Below are positions 24,652 to 35,959 of a stretch of DNA of 64,000 nucleotides, in pieces. This stretch comes from Lunularia cruciata (taxonomy: Eukaryota > Streptophyta > Marchantiopsida > Lunulariales > Lunulariaceae): assembly GCA_948567375.1 (NCBI GenBank), contig OX419755.1:24743001-24807000 (forward strand). Direction: 5' to 3'. The notes under the pieces were generated by a model that did no database searches, was not told the origin of the DNA, and saw nothing but the letters and a program-made list of their open reading frames with translations. Each line of letters begins with the position of its first letter. The first letter of the stretch is position 1. A program made the translations under genes and the position numbers.

Positions 24652-25855
24652 ATGAGTGAGGAGATTGACTCTAAGTTGGAGTTTGACATAAGAGTTGATC
24701 TAGTTGAGAGTGCACTTGGTGTATCCGGTACCATTGTTGTGAAACATGGACAAGATTTATGGGGTTTAGGGTTTAAAGGTCCCAAGCGTTACTTTGGTGT
24801 AGTGGGTACCATTGAGTTAGATGACTTTGTTTAGGAGTTTGATAGTTGGTATGATCTGCAATAGATGCGGAACCCAACTTTGTTCACACTTTTCATGGCA
24901 TGGATAGGGTTATTTTAGCACTTGGAGGTCCGCCAATGGACAACTACCATGAGTTCAAGAGAGCTCATTTGGAAGAGATTGAGCTATTGAGACAATATTG
25001 GTCTTTGAATTATATCTCCATCACTTCAAGCTTGGTTTCTAGGGGTAGATTGGCAATACATACAAGTTTTAGCTCTAGTAGCATTGGTAGATCTCTTAGA
25101 GATGGTGCTACTACAAGTGGAGGTACTACTACAAGAGGTGGTGTAGTACCAAGGTTTAATCCCATGGTGGAGTTCTTCTAGTGTTTGAAGTAGAAATACC
25201 AAGGAGTGCGGATTGACAAGCTAAGGAGCTTGCAGGACCTCCAATGGAAGGTTGGAGAGAGCCTACACAAGGCATACACTTGCATGAGATGGCTGATCAA
25301 TTTTACTCACGGAGTTATTAAGGCCTAGGTAGTCCAGTTTTGGTATGGCATCTTAGACAAGGAGTTGCAACATAGAGTCCGTGATGCTAAGTTGTTATAG
25401 GCTACTTTGCCTACTTTGGCAATGGTCTTTGGTTTTATGAGCATATTGAGCTCAACACAAAGGAAGAGAGAGTGGCAAAATTTAGATTTTGTAGGGAGAC
25501 CTCATCTACAACTATTACTTCTTCCTGAATGTAGTAGAGTGCACCACACTATGTTGGTTTTTGAGGACAAGGTGGACAGCCTAGGTCCTATGGAGTGAGT
25601 GGAGGGCCTAGTGTGGCCATACCTTTACCTTGTTTTTTGGGTCAACAACAACCAATGAGTGGTAGTGTTGCTTGTTGGACTTGTGGTGGATCTCATCATA
25701 GGGGAGAATGCACTCAAGGCAGTGGACCTGATACCTCTAGTGCATCACAACCAACACAAAGACAATGTGAGCATTGCCACAAATTTGGTTACACTAGTGA
25801 TCAATACTTTGATTACACCCAGAGTTGTAAAGTGGTAGAGCTGCTATGGTAGGTG
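24652..25855 (+). pseudogene. gag of the methyltransferase-bearing element
   Basis: The capsid-like part reads QFWYGILDKELQHRVRDAKLL at about 25330-25400, the FWYRGL...RRRV type of block of gypsy Gag. A CX2CX4HX4C zinc knuckle, CWTCGGSHHRGEC, lies at about 25656-25695, with a second cysteine motif, CEHCHKFGY, at about 25770. Stops at about 24834, 25181 and 25340 split it. The glycine/arginine-rich text after the knuckles (about 25850-25910) is typical of nucleocapsid tails. Confidence 0.7.
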
Positions 25856-26639
25856 GTAGAGGACGTCTAATTCATGGAGGATGAGGTGGTGGTAGAGGAT
25901 CCATACCTAGTAGAGGTGCAGTACCTACTCTTACTTTTGATGTAGCTATGGCTACTCGGATTGAGCAATTGGAGCAAAGATTGGTTAGCATGGCCATAGC
26001 TCAAAGAAGATCAGATTCAAATGATAAGGCTTCTACCTTATATGCATGTAAAAACCTCTTGGATTTATGTGCAGAGAAGCACAAGTAGATGCATTTGCTG
26101 TAGTGACTAGGAGTGCAATACGTGCTCTAGAGCCTAAAGGAGCATCAATGGAGTTGGACCCACAAAGAGGAGAGTTTGGTAGACAAGTTTGACTTCCTTA
26201 GTCTTTTACACTCTTTGAGGTACTATTGACGACATCCATGGCTCCTAGACATTGTAGTGTAGATGTGGTAGTTGTTGATGGAGCACATGATGGACTATCT
26301 ACTAGTCAACCACCTGCTACTACACAGATTGAGTCTAACACAATGTTAAGAGCGGCTCAGCTGATTATGCGCTTTCCATTATTTTTAGCCAATGACATGT
26401 GTACATTGGGAGTTGACCCAACCCTAGTGTTTTGGTTAGCTATAATACTTTGTGACAATAGGGATGATGTGCTTCCTATTAGATCAGAGGTAGTTGATAG
26501 TAGAGTTGACCTAGTTGAAGAGTATAGGATCCATACAATGACCAATGGTTTTTGGCAAGCAACAATGGTTAGATTGGAAGAGTTACCAACTAGACCAGCC
26601 TTTGAATGAGTGCAATTTACACTTGGAGTTGTCTTATTG

Positions 26640-27030
26640 GATAACCAAAGGGAGGTTTTTTTTTTGGTGGGACCTTCAAGGAAGGTCTATACACCATAGA
26701 GGGTCTTACTAGACTCTGGTGCACAACCTTTATGTTGAGGAAGGTTGTAATTATTGATATGGAGTTACAAAAGATCAATGTAGAGAGATGTCTATTTCAG
26801 ATCCAAACATCTCTAGGTGGTAGTTCTAAAAAATACATCACACGTGGAGAGCTTGTTGTTCAGATTCAACTTGGTCATCCGATTGATAGCTCTATGGTGA
26901 GAGCTTAAGCTATCGCAATAGTGGTTGAGTCATATGATGTGTTAGTTGGGAGAACAATGTTATATCCTATGGATTTTAGTATTGACTATTGGGAGGAGAT
27001 AACCTCCTATAGACCAGGTTGGTAGTCTAG
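26640..27030 (+). pseudogene. Aspartic protease domain of the methyltransferase-bearing element
   Basis: VLLDSGAQPL at about 26705-26735 is the D-S-G active-site loop. It is followed at about 26940-27025 by VLVGRTMLYPMDF and SYRPGW, a conserved text after the protease in this gypsy group. Several stops interrupt it. Confidence 0.7.
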
Positions 27031-27372
27031 TGAGGGACAAGTGTGTTGCCTACCAATACACTTCACTAATGGTAATCTTGGCTCACTATAGTTAGAAACC
27101 ATGGCGGCTTCAATTTCAACTCTAAATGATGTTGTTACTTTGCTAGGTGATTATTTGAGAGGAACACCCATGCAGAGGATACTCTAGTACTAAAGGATAT
27201 CACTCAGATTTGAAGTATAAGTGGGATCATTCCATCCACCTTGGATGTTCCTTTGTGGAGTTTAGAGGAGGCATTGCAATAGCATGCAAATCAATTGGTG
27301 CAATAGGCTTGGAGTGGAGCCTTTGTACCACTAAGCAATTGATGTGAGGATGAGCCTCTAGAGTCAATTACC

Positions 27373-28377
27373 TTGACACCTTTAGATACCGTGCTCATTG
27401 CTTGGCAATATCTAGTAGAGGAAGTCTGTCTATTGGAGTTGTTTTGTGGGATTAACATTAGACTAGTTGCGGTACTACAAGCGGGTATAAAAATACAAAG
27501 GTACTTATATGTGGAGAGAGACGAGACTACCATGCAAGTCTCTCTACATCATGTGGCACACTTGGCCTATCAATATCATGCATTATTACTGATGTCAATT
27601 GTCAAGGGTTACCAAAAGATCTTTCTAGTAAACATTTCCTTGCTAGGGGTGCATAATTTGAAGAGACATGGTTCCATTCATTTGGTGATTTTTGGATGGC
27701 CATGTAAGGGACATACACATGTTGGCTAAGGTTTGGGTCTTCACGATCCCTATTTTGGTGTGTTTTGGGAGATGTTACAAATACTACGACATGTCCAAGT
27801 TCATCAATTCATTTCTCCAGCTCACATTTTGGAGAACATCCCTTTGATGGGTGATTCTTGCACTCGGGTGGTGGTGAGTACACATTAGGTCCATTCTTGG
27901 ATGGGACCTACCGTGTTGTTAGATGTTGCCAAATTGGGATCACAAGCTCATTGTCTTTGCCTTTGGTGGATGAACTTTTTACCTAGAGAGGTTCTACAAT
28001 GCATTTATGATGGGATTCAACAACTAGACCACATCATTGTTGATGACATCTTGGATGTTAGGCATCAATCTTAGATGGTGGTAGTGGTTGATAGGTCACC
28101 TATGGCAATGGTGAACCTAGTTAGATAGCCCTAAGCCACTTTTTCCACACTTATGAGTTTCCTTGGCTCTCATGCTTTTTGAAAGGGAAGTATTGGACTG
28201 GTTTGGGACTCATAGTTATAGTAGTTGGTGGAGCCCAACACCAATGAGAGAGAGCAAGCAATGTGTTTTTGCACCGCTATTAATGCTAGTACCGCTATTC
28301 CAACAATGTTAGAGGCATACAGGCATCAAGTGTTAGGTTAGGCTATGGACCGGAACTAGTTGACTTGGATTGTGAGC
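27373..28377 (+). pseudogene. Cytosine-5 DNA methyltransferase domain inside a gypsy element
   Basis: One reading frame runs about 1 kb with stop codons but no frameshift. SAM-binding motif I is LELFCGI (27433-27453), with AVLQAG and YVERDE (motif II acid) after it. Motif IV has the catalytic Pro-Cys in FGWPCKGHTHVG (PC at 27700-27705), followed by the expected G...DP...F.E spacing. Motif VI is ILENI (ENI at 27832-27840). A motif VIII-like CLCLWWMNF, a motif IX-like EPNTNEREQAM and a motif X-like HQVLG*AMDRN (about 28325-28355) complete the order. It would have methylated cytosine in DNA. Residue changes (PCQ to PCK, ENV to ENI) and about ten stops make it inactive now. A bacterial-type or DNMT-like origin cannot be decided here. 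Confidence 0.82.
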
Positions 28378-29049
28378 CTTGGCTTGGTAGAGTAGCATAA
28401 GATGCACTTGATAAACATCACCACTTGTACACTTGTGAACTCTATGCCTATCAAGATGATTCAAGCATATGTTGGGGGCAATTGACCAAGTAGACAAGGT
28501 ATTCTTAGGACACAACCAGTGGCTACTAGGGAGAGTGATCTACTTGGAGTCCATCCAGGTGAGCGTGGGCTACTTGGATGACACTCTTAGTCTACTTGAG
28601 ATGTAGCAAGAAGATGTATGGAGCTTGCAGCCAGAGTGGAGGGAGTTTTTCACACTGAGGTTGGGACCTCTAGTGGTTGGATTGCATGACACTATTTCTC
28701 CCAAGAGCCTAGTGTAGCAGCCAATTAGTACTTCTTCCACTCCTATGATAGGTCCAATAGATACTTGGAAGCTAGATCTAGGACCCAAACTTATAGGAGA
28801 GGAAAGATGGAAAGTTTGGAGGTTCTTTAGGAGCTACATGAGTTTTTTTGCCTTCAATAAGAAGGATTTGAGTGCTTTGAAAGGACATGGTATTTGGATT
28901 GAGTTGACTAGCAATACATCAATTTTTTTGACTTCCCTATTAGTATAGTGATATAGAGAGAGCATTGATTTAGAGCCAGAGTAGAGACCTTTTTGAGGTT
29001 GGTTTGGTAGAGATTTCACATGGACAGTATGCATAAGCTACAATGATAC
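28378..29049 (+). pseudogene. Undefined spacer between methyltransferase and reverse transcriptase
   Basis: Decayed coding text with stops and no recognised domain; one piece reads GPIDTWKLDLGPKL at about 28751. It is probably the linker between the captured domain and the polymerase. Confidence 0.4.
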
Positions 29050-29650
29050 CAACCAAGAAGGATATACATAACAACTATACAAATAGGTGGATGTGTGGAG
29101 ATTATCGTCCTATCAACCAACAGACTAGGGCTGGTCGGTATGCCATGCCTACATTGGAGGGGACCCTTGATGTGATTGGGCATGCCAAGGTCTTTAGCAC
29201 TTTAGATCTTTGAGCAAGATATCATCAATTGCCAATCAAGGAGGAAGATAAGTCCAAGACAACATTTTGGGCTATTGATCCTCATAGTGAGGATGTGTTA
29301 TATTAGTGGAGGTTCTTACTATTTGGGTAAAAGAACACTCTTGCCAAGTTCTAGAGAGTCATGGATAGGATCCTAACTAGATTGGGTTTTGCTTGGTGTT
29401 ATATTGATGATATTTTGGTCCATAGCACTACGGTGGAGGAGCATGAGAGACATTTGTTGAAGGTGTTTGAGAGGTTGAGATCTCATGGACTCAAATAACA
29501 TCTTGAGAAGTGTAGGTTCTTCCACAAGCAAGTTGAGCATTTAGGTCACACTATCTACCCTAGAGGACTTGGTGTTTTGCAGACCAAGGTGGAGGCTATT
29601 GCATATATTCCTTGGCCTATGGATGTGAGCAAAGTGCAAGCATTCCTTGG
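29050..29650 (+). pseudogene. Reverse transcriptase of the methyltransferase-bearing element
   Basis: RT blocks appear in order: WMCGDYRPINQQT, VFSTLDL, YHQLPI, then the catalytic YIDD (TATATTGATGAT at 29400-29411) in WCYIDDILVHS, then FHKQVEHLGH and the AFLGLA start of the thumb/connection. TAG/TAA codons and a frameshift near 29.66 kb, beside a GCCATT micro-repeat, disrupt it. Confidence 0.8.
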
Positions 29651-29814
29651 GTTGGCAAAATTCTATTGCCATTGCCATTGCCAATGCCTTGAAAAAACTG
29701 ACCAAGCTTACACAAGAGTAGTGTTGGAGAGATGAGCAAGAGAGAGCTTTTGTAGAGCTCAAGGAGAGGTTGACATTTACTCCTATTTTGAGGAGACCAA
29801 TGAGAGGATGACCA

Positions 29815-30785
29815 TTTTAGGTTCACAATGATTGGAGTATGTTAGGGCTTGGAGCAATACTCACACAACATGATGATGAGGGGAAGGAGTTTGTGGTGGC
29901 ATATGCAAAGTGTAGTTCATATGAGGGAGAGTGCTTGGTAGCAGTTTGGGCAGTAACACATTTTTGATGTTACCTATTTAGTAACCCCCTTACTCTCATC
30001 ATTGATCAACAACAACTAAAGTGATTGATGGAGTCCAACAAGCTTTCAAAGAAGCTTGCATGATGGGCTCTAATTTTTCAAGAGTATGATTTCATGGTTA
30101 TTCATAGACTTGGAGAGATGAACCATGATGTAGATAGGTTGAGTAGAAATCCATGTCCCAACCAGCAGGATCAAAACAAAGAATGTTGGCATAGTGGGAT
30201 AGATGAGGAGATAGTGCCAAGTTGGCACGCATATGCCTTTCTTTGTATATTTTTAGAGGCTTTGGTGGCATCTCTCTTAGTGCATATAGGAGGAGTTATT
30301 GAGGTCATAACTCTAGAGAGTGGAGATAGGGGTATAGTTCAGCAAGACATTCATGATGATAGCTTAGTGATGGGCAATCTTTGCACTAGTATTGTGGGTG
30401 GCATAGTTTGGGCCAAGGAGAAAGATTGTGTTCTTCATCAAACCAGATAGTTCAGATTGAAAGGCAAATACCTTCTGTGTGTATAGGAAGATGGTAGAGT
30501 GCAAGTAGTACCACTTCCATCTCAAAGACCACAGTTGGTCCATCATGCTCATGAAGAGCTAGGACATTTTGGAGTAAAGCATACATATAGCTTGCTCCAA
30601 AGTCACTATTGGTGGCATGGTATCGCAAGCCAACATATAATAATCTGTTGCTAACTGTGTGGTTTGTGACCAAGTCAGAGCATCATTTAATGCTCCTATG
30701 CCACAATTACACCCATTACCTATCATAGGGTTGGGTTACCATTGGAGTTTGGACTTTTTTGGACCTTTACCATTGACCATTGTCG
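29815..30785 (+). pseudogene. RNase H and truncated integrase of the methyltransferase-bearing element
   Basis: RNase H is seen as MLGLGAILTQHDDEGKEF and YEGECLVAVWAVTHF, ending with the NHDVDRLSRNP box (normally N.ADALSR). The integrase zinc finger follows: HHAHEELGHFGVKHT, HYWWHG, then CC...C at about 30550-30670. GYHWSLDFFGPLP at about 30735 is the start of the catalytic core with its first Asp. The text ends at about 30785; the remaining D and E are absent. Confidence 0.75.
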
Positions 30786-32110
30786 TCTGGAAAAAGCCAA
30801 ATGAGAGTGGTAAGGAGTGGTTGCAAAATTTTGAGAAGATGAGGACTGGACAGCATAGAGCTTTTGGAAAAATGTCAGATGAGCTTGGTAAGGAATGGTA
30901 GCTGGAATTTTTGAGAAAGGAATAGAAAAAGGGTTTTGCAAAGGACAAGAACAGAAAAAGGTTTTTTGCAAAGGACGGGAACAGGAAAGGTTTTTTTGCG
31001 AGGGTCAAGAACAGGTCAAAGGGGGGTTTTTTTTTTTGGAAGGACGGAGTATTGAAAAGGATTTTTGGGAAAGTGCACAGGATTTTCGAGAGAAGACAGT
31101 AGGGAAGTGAGGGAGAAATATCGAAAGTGAGAAGAGCTGGCAGTTTCAGGAAATGAGGAGAAGAGTTTTGGAAAAGTGCAAAGGATTTCGAGAAAAGAAC
31201 AGTAGGGTTTTCCGGAAAGTGTAGAGGATTTTTGAGAGAAGACAGTAGGGAAGTGATGGAGAAATATCAAACGAGAGAAGAGCTGCCAATTTCGGGAAAT
31301 GAGGAGAAGAGTTTTGGGAAAGTGCAGAGGATTTTGAGAGAAGACAGTAGGGAAGTATTGAGAATTATCAAAAGGTGAGAAGGGCTGCCAGATTTTGGGA
31401 AATCAAGAGAGGAGTTTCAGAGAGAGAAATTTGTAGAAGATTTCAAGAAAAGAACAGTAGAGTTTTCGGGAAAGTGCAGAGGATTTCAAGAGAAGACAAT
31501 AGGGAAGTGATGGAGAATTATCGAAAGTGAGAAGAGCTGGCAGTTTTGGGAAATGAGGAGAAGAGTTTTGGGAAAGTGTAGAGGATTTTGAGAGAAGACA
31601 GTAGGGAAGTGATGGACAATTATCGAAAGTAAGAAGAGCTGCCATTTTTGGGAAATGAGGAGAAGAGTTTCGGGAAAGTGCAGAGGATTTCGAGAGAAGA
31701 CAATAGGGAAGTATTGAGAATTATCAAAAGGTGAGAAGTGCTGCCAATTTTTTGGGAAATCAAGAGAGGAGTTTCAGAGAGAGAAAGTTGCAGAAGATTT
31801 CTAGAAAAGAACAGTAGAGTTTTCAGGAAAGTGCAGAGGATTTTGAGAGAAGACAGTAGGGAAGTGATGGAGAATTATTGAAAGTGAGAAGAGCTGCCAG
31901 TTTTGGGAAATGAGGAGAAGAGTTTCAGGAAAGTGCAGAGGATTTTGAGAGAAGACAGTAGGGAAGCGATGGAGAAATATTGAAAGTGAGAAGAGCTGCC
32001 AGTTTTGGGAAATGAGGAGAGGAGTTTCAAGAGAGAAAGTTGCAGAGGATTTTGAGAGGGAAGTTGGCAAGGTTGGGCAGGAGTTGAGTTTTTCACAGTG
32101 AGAAGGACTG
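30786..32110. repeat. Purine-rich minisatellite with higher-order units
   Basis: 30920-31045 has about three 30-bp GCAAAGGACAAGAACAG-type units. From 31081 a larger repeat starts, each unit opening GATTTnGAGAGAAGACAGTA. Units start at about 31081, 31187, 31230, 31330, 31438, 31481, 31583, 31685, 31795, 31838 and 31940. There are three types: A (about 102 bp), B (about 108-110 bp) and C (43 bp). The order A-A-B-C recurs with a period of about 357 bp. The plus strand is nearly all purine. Minus-strand open frames across it, the longest 31801-32394, are by-products of the repeat. Confidence 0.85.
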
Positions 32111-32767
32111 ACAGTTTTTGGGAAATGCCAGAGGAGTCTCAAGAGAGAAGTTTGCAAGAACTTTTGAGAGAGATAGAGGGTGTTCAGAGGAGAAAGCATT
32201 GATGGGAGTGCTGCTGGGAGGTGAAGGAAGAAGTCCGGAGGGTGAGTCGTCTTTACTGTTATCGGACAGAGCGTGTGTGAAGGCACCAGCTGAAATGATT
32301 TTTTGTCATAATTTAGTGCATACACTGTATGAACTGGAGTTGGTCGGCTTTTCCAAACTTGTGAACCTTGCAGCTGGAATTTTATGAATGACAAATCCTG
32401 AGAAAATGGTGTGTTTGATCTGTGACTAGCGCCGAGGAAGTTCCATTTTAGGAGCTCTCATTCCATCTATATGAATGGTTTGGTTCAATAGTCTGGGTGC
32501 CAGGTTGAGCCAAATAGAATACTATTTGTTGTTTGTGAAATTCCCAGCCATTCCTAGGGACCGTCGGGTCCGAAACCATAGCAAAACCTGCATGAAATAG
32601 CCAGTTCTGTGAAGGCCAAAGACAAACACAAACCCTCGAGAAGCCCAACATCAAGAAACAAAGGAAAACCCAAAATTTTACAAAGTTGAGATTTCCAACA
32701 CACTAGGAATAGGAAGAGAATGATAGTCTACGAGAAACTCTAAATCAACTACAGTAACGGCAAACAT
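32111..32767. other. No gene recognised
   Basis: The last weak minisatellite-like words (GGGAAATGCC, GAGAGAAG) fade out by about 32200. The rest is unassigned DNA that looks less decayed than its surroundings but has no domain. Confidence 0.4.
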
Positions 32768-32955
32768 TGATGTTGAGCCTTCGAGTTCTTGGCTATGGTG
32801 GATAGAGGCCGATGAGCGTCACCTTGTTTTTCTTAGCTAAAAAAACCAGTTGGTTTGACTATAATCAATGCCTAGTTGTTGGTAGATATTGAGTGATAGA
32901 TCAAGTATTGATCTGATTGAGTGTGATTTGAGTTATATAAATGAATTGATTATTG
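32768..32955 (+). repeat. Dispersed repeat of about 180 bp, copy 2
   Basis: Same orientation and word order as 19258-19440, including TTCTTGGCTATGGTGGATAG and TTGAGTGTGATT. It differs by small deletions and substitutions. Confidence 0.65.
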
Positions 32956-33239
32956 TGGTACTTTAGAGTCCATGTATGACTTATGTATGAGTTTTACTTC
33001 TATAGTGTGTGATGTTGACAACAATATATGTTGTGTAGTGATTTATTTACACATGATACTCTTCATACCACATGGACTCCTCATGTCCATGTTTGAATGG
33101 GGGGTGGAAAGTGAGAACATATAAAAGTTGTGGTTTACAAGAACAATCTTTATATTTGGTGTGATCACACTAGGCTCTCTCATTGGCCTTCCATGGAGAC
33201 AAGGCTTGGTATACATATTCCAATTTTTTGTGTCTATAC

Positions 33240-33923
33240 TAATAGGCTAAGAGTCACTCCTTATGGTTTGAGCTTTGCTCTTTAAACTCTTTGTTTTAGT
33301 CCAACAAGAGACACTCTCTCTATTAGTCCAAGTTTGAGTCTACATATCTACCTAAATCTCCATACACTCAGACTCCTCATAGGCTCTTTGGGACTCCTCT
33401 AACAATCCCTTAGTAATATATAACTCTCTCTAGTAAAATTCATGATCAAGCCAATGAACCTTGGCCATGGCTTCTTCATGGGACATAAGCTTATCTTACT
33501 CTATTCACTCACTCTAAGATGCTATAAATTGTTCTTTCCTCTTAGTTGGCCTCCTCTCCTTCTCAAGAAGAAGGTGCTTACTCTCCACTAAATCTCTCTC
33601 TCTCTCTTAAAAAGCATGTGGTTCTTCTCCATTGAGTCTACTTCCCTTGCAAGGATCTCACTCTTTTCAAGCTCTAATTATGCAAGACTCACAAGACCCA
33701 ATGATGGACTCTTATCCTTACGCTCCAACCTCACAATAAGTAACCTAAAAATCTTATCACCCCCTCTCACAAATCCACCTTCTAAGTCATGGTTCCCTAA
33801 AGGAACAACAAGAGGAGGGTCTTGCCTAGAAAAGCCATGGGAAAGGTCTTCTATATGGGGAGTGGGAGTGTAATCAAGAAGAATAATGTCATCTACAACT
33901 GGAGTAGTGTCACTTGTGCACAA
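33240..33923 (-). pseudogene. Relic of a coiled-coil, K/E-rich coding sequence
   Basis: On minus, 33923-33678 is open (81 codons, PPLVVPLGNHDLEGGFV). After a stop the same protein-like style continues: LELEKSEILAREVDSMEKN, a shift of frame, then LVESKHLLLEKERRPTKRKE and MSHEEAMAKVHWLDHEFY. The heptad-like L/E/K pattern suggests a coiled coil. The stops are single substitutions. I do not recognise the family; it may be part of a retrotransposon or a dead host gene. Confidence 0.4.
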
Positions 33924-35371
33924 GTAAAGTTTAATATCAACACAACATAAATTTCACAATTGCTAAAAAATATCCCCAAAACACAACATATTTGAAGCCT
34001 TTAGCATATCAAATACTCAATATATACTACAAGAATACAACTATGGTGTAAATTTATTTATTGTATGTTTGAAATCACCAATACATAATAGAAAGCATAT
34101 GGTTTTCAAAAGCAATCTCTACACTACTCTAAGTCACCTTGTTTCTAAAGGTCATTTTCATCATCATCCTCACGTGCACATGTACATAGATCTCCTCTTG
34201 AGAAAGCTCCCATAATAGGCCTCATCCACTCTTATGAATCCACTCTCTAAGAATAGATTAGTGAGGAATTATCCAACAAATGACTACTTGAATTATCTAC
34301 CATTTGTGTGCCTAAGCTATTTTTGCAAGAATGCCAATTTTGCCTCAACTATAGTCAATCTTAGCTCTCTTAGTACTCTCTTGTCTTCTTGATCTTAGAC
34401 TTCACATGCAATGCCAAATGTCCATGTACTACCTTTGGATGCCCAGCTGGTGCAAGAATTAAACTGAAAATTTAGAAGAATGGTCTTCAAGTTGCATACA
34501 CACACTATCAAGCCAAGTATCTTCTAATTGTGAGATCTTTCCTTAGAAACCAATCTTGCACCAATGAGTAAAGGTTCAATCTCCTCTTTCTTGAACTCCT
34601 GACCTATAAAGCAAAGGCCTCCCTTATGGGTCCAAGTGCTAAAGTGAAATAACTCCCACTCATAATTCCTATGGACTACCAACATCATATGTGCTCACAA
34701 ACTCTATACATATAAGAATCTAAGGAAAAAAAAACAAGAAACAAAAATCAAACTCTCAAAATTGGCAAAAAGAGAAAAAAATGCAAGGGGTTGCTTGTGG
34801 AATTTAGGAGTCCATGAGGAGGATCTCTTGCAACATGGGGGATGGGAGAGAGATTGCTTGTGGGATTGCTAACGAGAGGAAGAAATGAGAGGAAGATTGC
34901 CTACAATGCTAGGGCACGGGATGAAGATCACTCACAAGAGGAGTAATGTGCAGGGGATTGCTTATATTGCAAGGGCTCAAGATGGGGACTACTAGTAGGA
35001 GTAGGAGCAAGGTTAGAAGCAAGAAAGGAGTTGCTTGTAGATTTCAAGATAAGAGCAATATTGCTAGTGAACATGTAGAGTTTGGGGAGGGAGATTGCTT
35101 GTGCAAGGAAAGCCATGGTGTGGATCATTTGCAAGAGCAAGATCTAGAGGGGAGCTGATAATGGGAAGGAGTTTGAGAAGGGGGTCACTTGTAGTGCCCA
35201 AATCCCTAATTGCAAGATCAAAGGAGATTGTGTGAGGAGTGGATGTTTGTTTTGGGGGTCACTAGGGGAGCAAGGATAGGAAAAGAGGGAACAAACATTC
35301 ATGAAAATCAAAAATAAATTGATTCATATATATTAGACATGAGGAATCTATGCCAGTATAAACTCTCAATC
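33924..35371. other. No gene recognised
   Basis: Unassigned repeat-type DNA. From about 34780 to 35160 the phrase GGGATTGCTTGT/GAGATTGCTTGTG with (G)GAGG recurs irregularly, suggesting an old degenerate tandem array. Confidence 0.4.
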
Positions 35372-35704
35372 TATAACAATATGGAGTTTAGCAATGAAGT
35401 TAGCCAAGAAGCTTGTTGGCTAGCTTAGCTTGCACCTCAAGTAAGTAACTTTTAGAAGCTTTTAACTAGCTTAGCTTGCATGCCATGCAGGCAGCTTCTA
35501 GAAGGAAGCTTCTTGGTTAACTTGGCTTGCACTCTAAGAAAGCGGCTCAAGGAAGCTTCTTGAGAAGCTTTTCAAGGGCCTTGTATGCTACCTATAAATA
35601 CCAAAGCCAAAGCTCATGCTAAGTATTTGGAGTTTTCTCCCATTCCAACATCCCAATGTGAGCTTCTATTCTCCTATTTCCCTCCTTGGTCTTGGTCCTT
35701 TACA
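35372..35704 (+). repeat. 5' LTR of family I copy 1
   Basis: It starts TATAACAATATGG (from TGTAAC) and ends TTTACA. It contains many AAGCTTCTTGAGAAGCTT-like inverted words and the TATA box CTATAAATA at about 35592-35600, giving a presumed transcription start about 30 bp later. Confidence 0.88.
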
Positions 35705-35959
35705 TTGGTATTAGAGCAAGAATGGGATGGATGAAATTTATGGACCACCAAATCCACTTCTGTTAAACCATTGGGATTTTCATGTCCAGATATTACCCAA
35801 GCATTGTTTCACACAATTCATCATCTTGTGCTTTGGGCATGATTTATGCATATGATTACCTTATTTGAGGAACCCTTGATACTTCTGATTGTAGCTTATG
35901 GAGAATGGTGGACGTGTTGCATCTATATGTTAATCAATTAGATAAATTGAGAGTAGTGG

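Larger units (their letters stand above)
24607..30785 (+). mobile_element. Decayed Ty3/gypsy retrotransposon carrying a cytosine-5 DNA methyltransferase domain
   Basis: The order on plus is primer-site-like TGGTATCA (about 24625), gag (24652-25855), aspartic protease (about 26640-27030), DNA methyltransferase (27373-28377), reverse transcriptase (about 29050-29650), RNase H (about 29815-30150) and the start of integrase (about 30440-30780). Integrase breaks off after LDFFGPLPLTIV, where a purine-rich minisatellite begins, so the catalytic core and the 3' LTR are gone. Many in-frame TAG/TAA codons and a few frameshifts show that it is dead. PR-RT-RH-IN order and the YIDD box place it in Ty3/gypsy. 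The methyltransferase is an added domain not found in ordinary gypsy elements. Confidence 0.85.

Noticed and set aside
31801-32394. 197-codon minus-strand open frame
   Set aside because: It lies in the purine-rich minisatellite. Unit lengths of 43 and about 110 bp do not keep frame, so openness follows from base composition.
33616-33873. 85-codon plus-strand open frame
   Set aside because: It mirrors the minus-strand relic at 33240-33923, which has the more protein-like composition.
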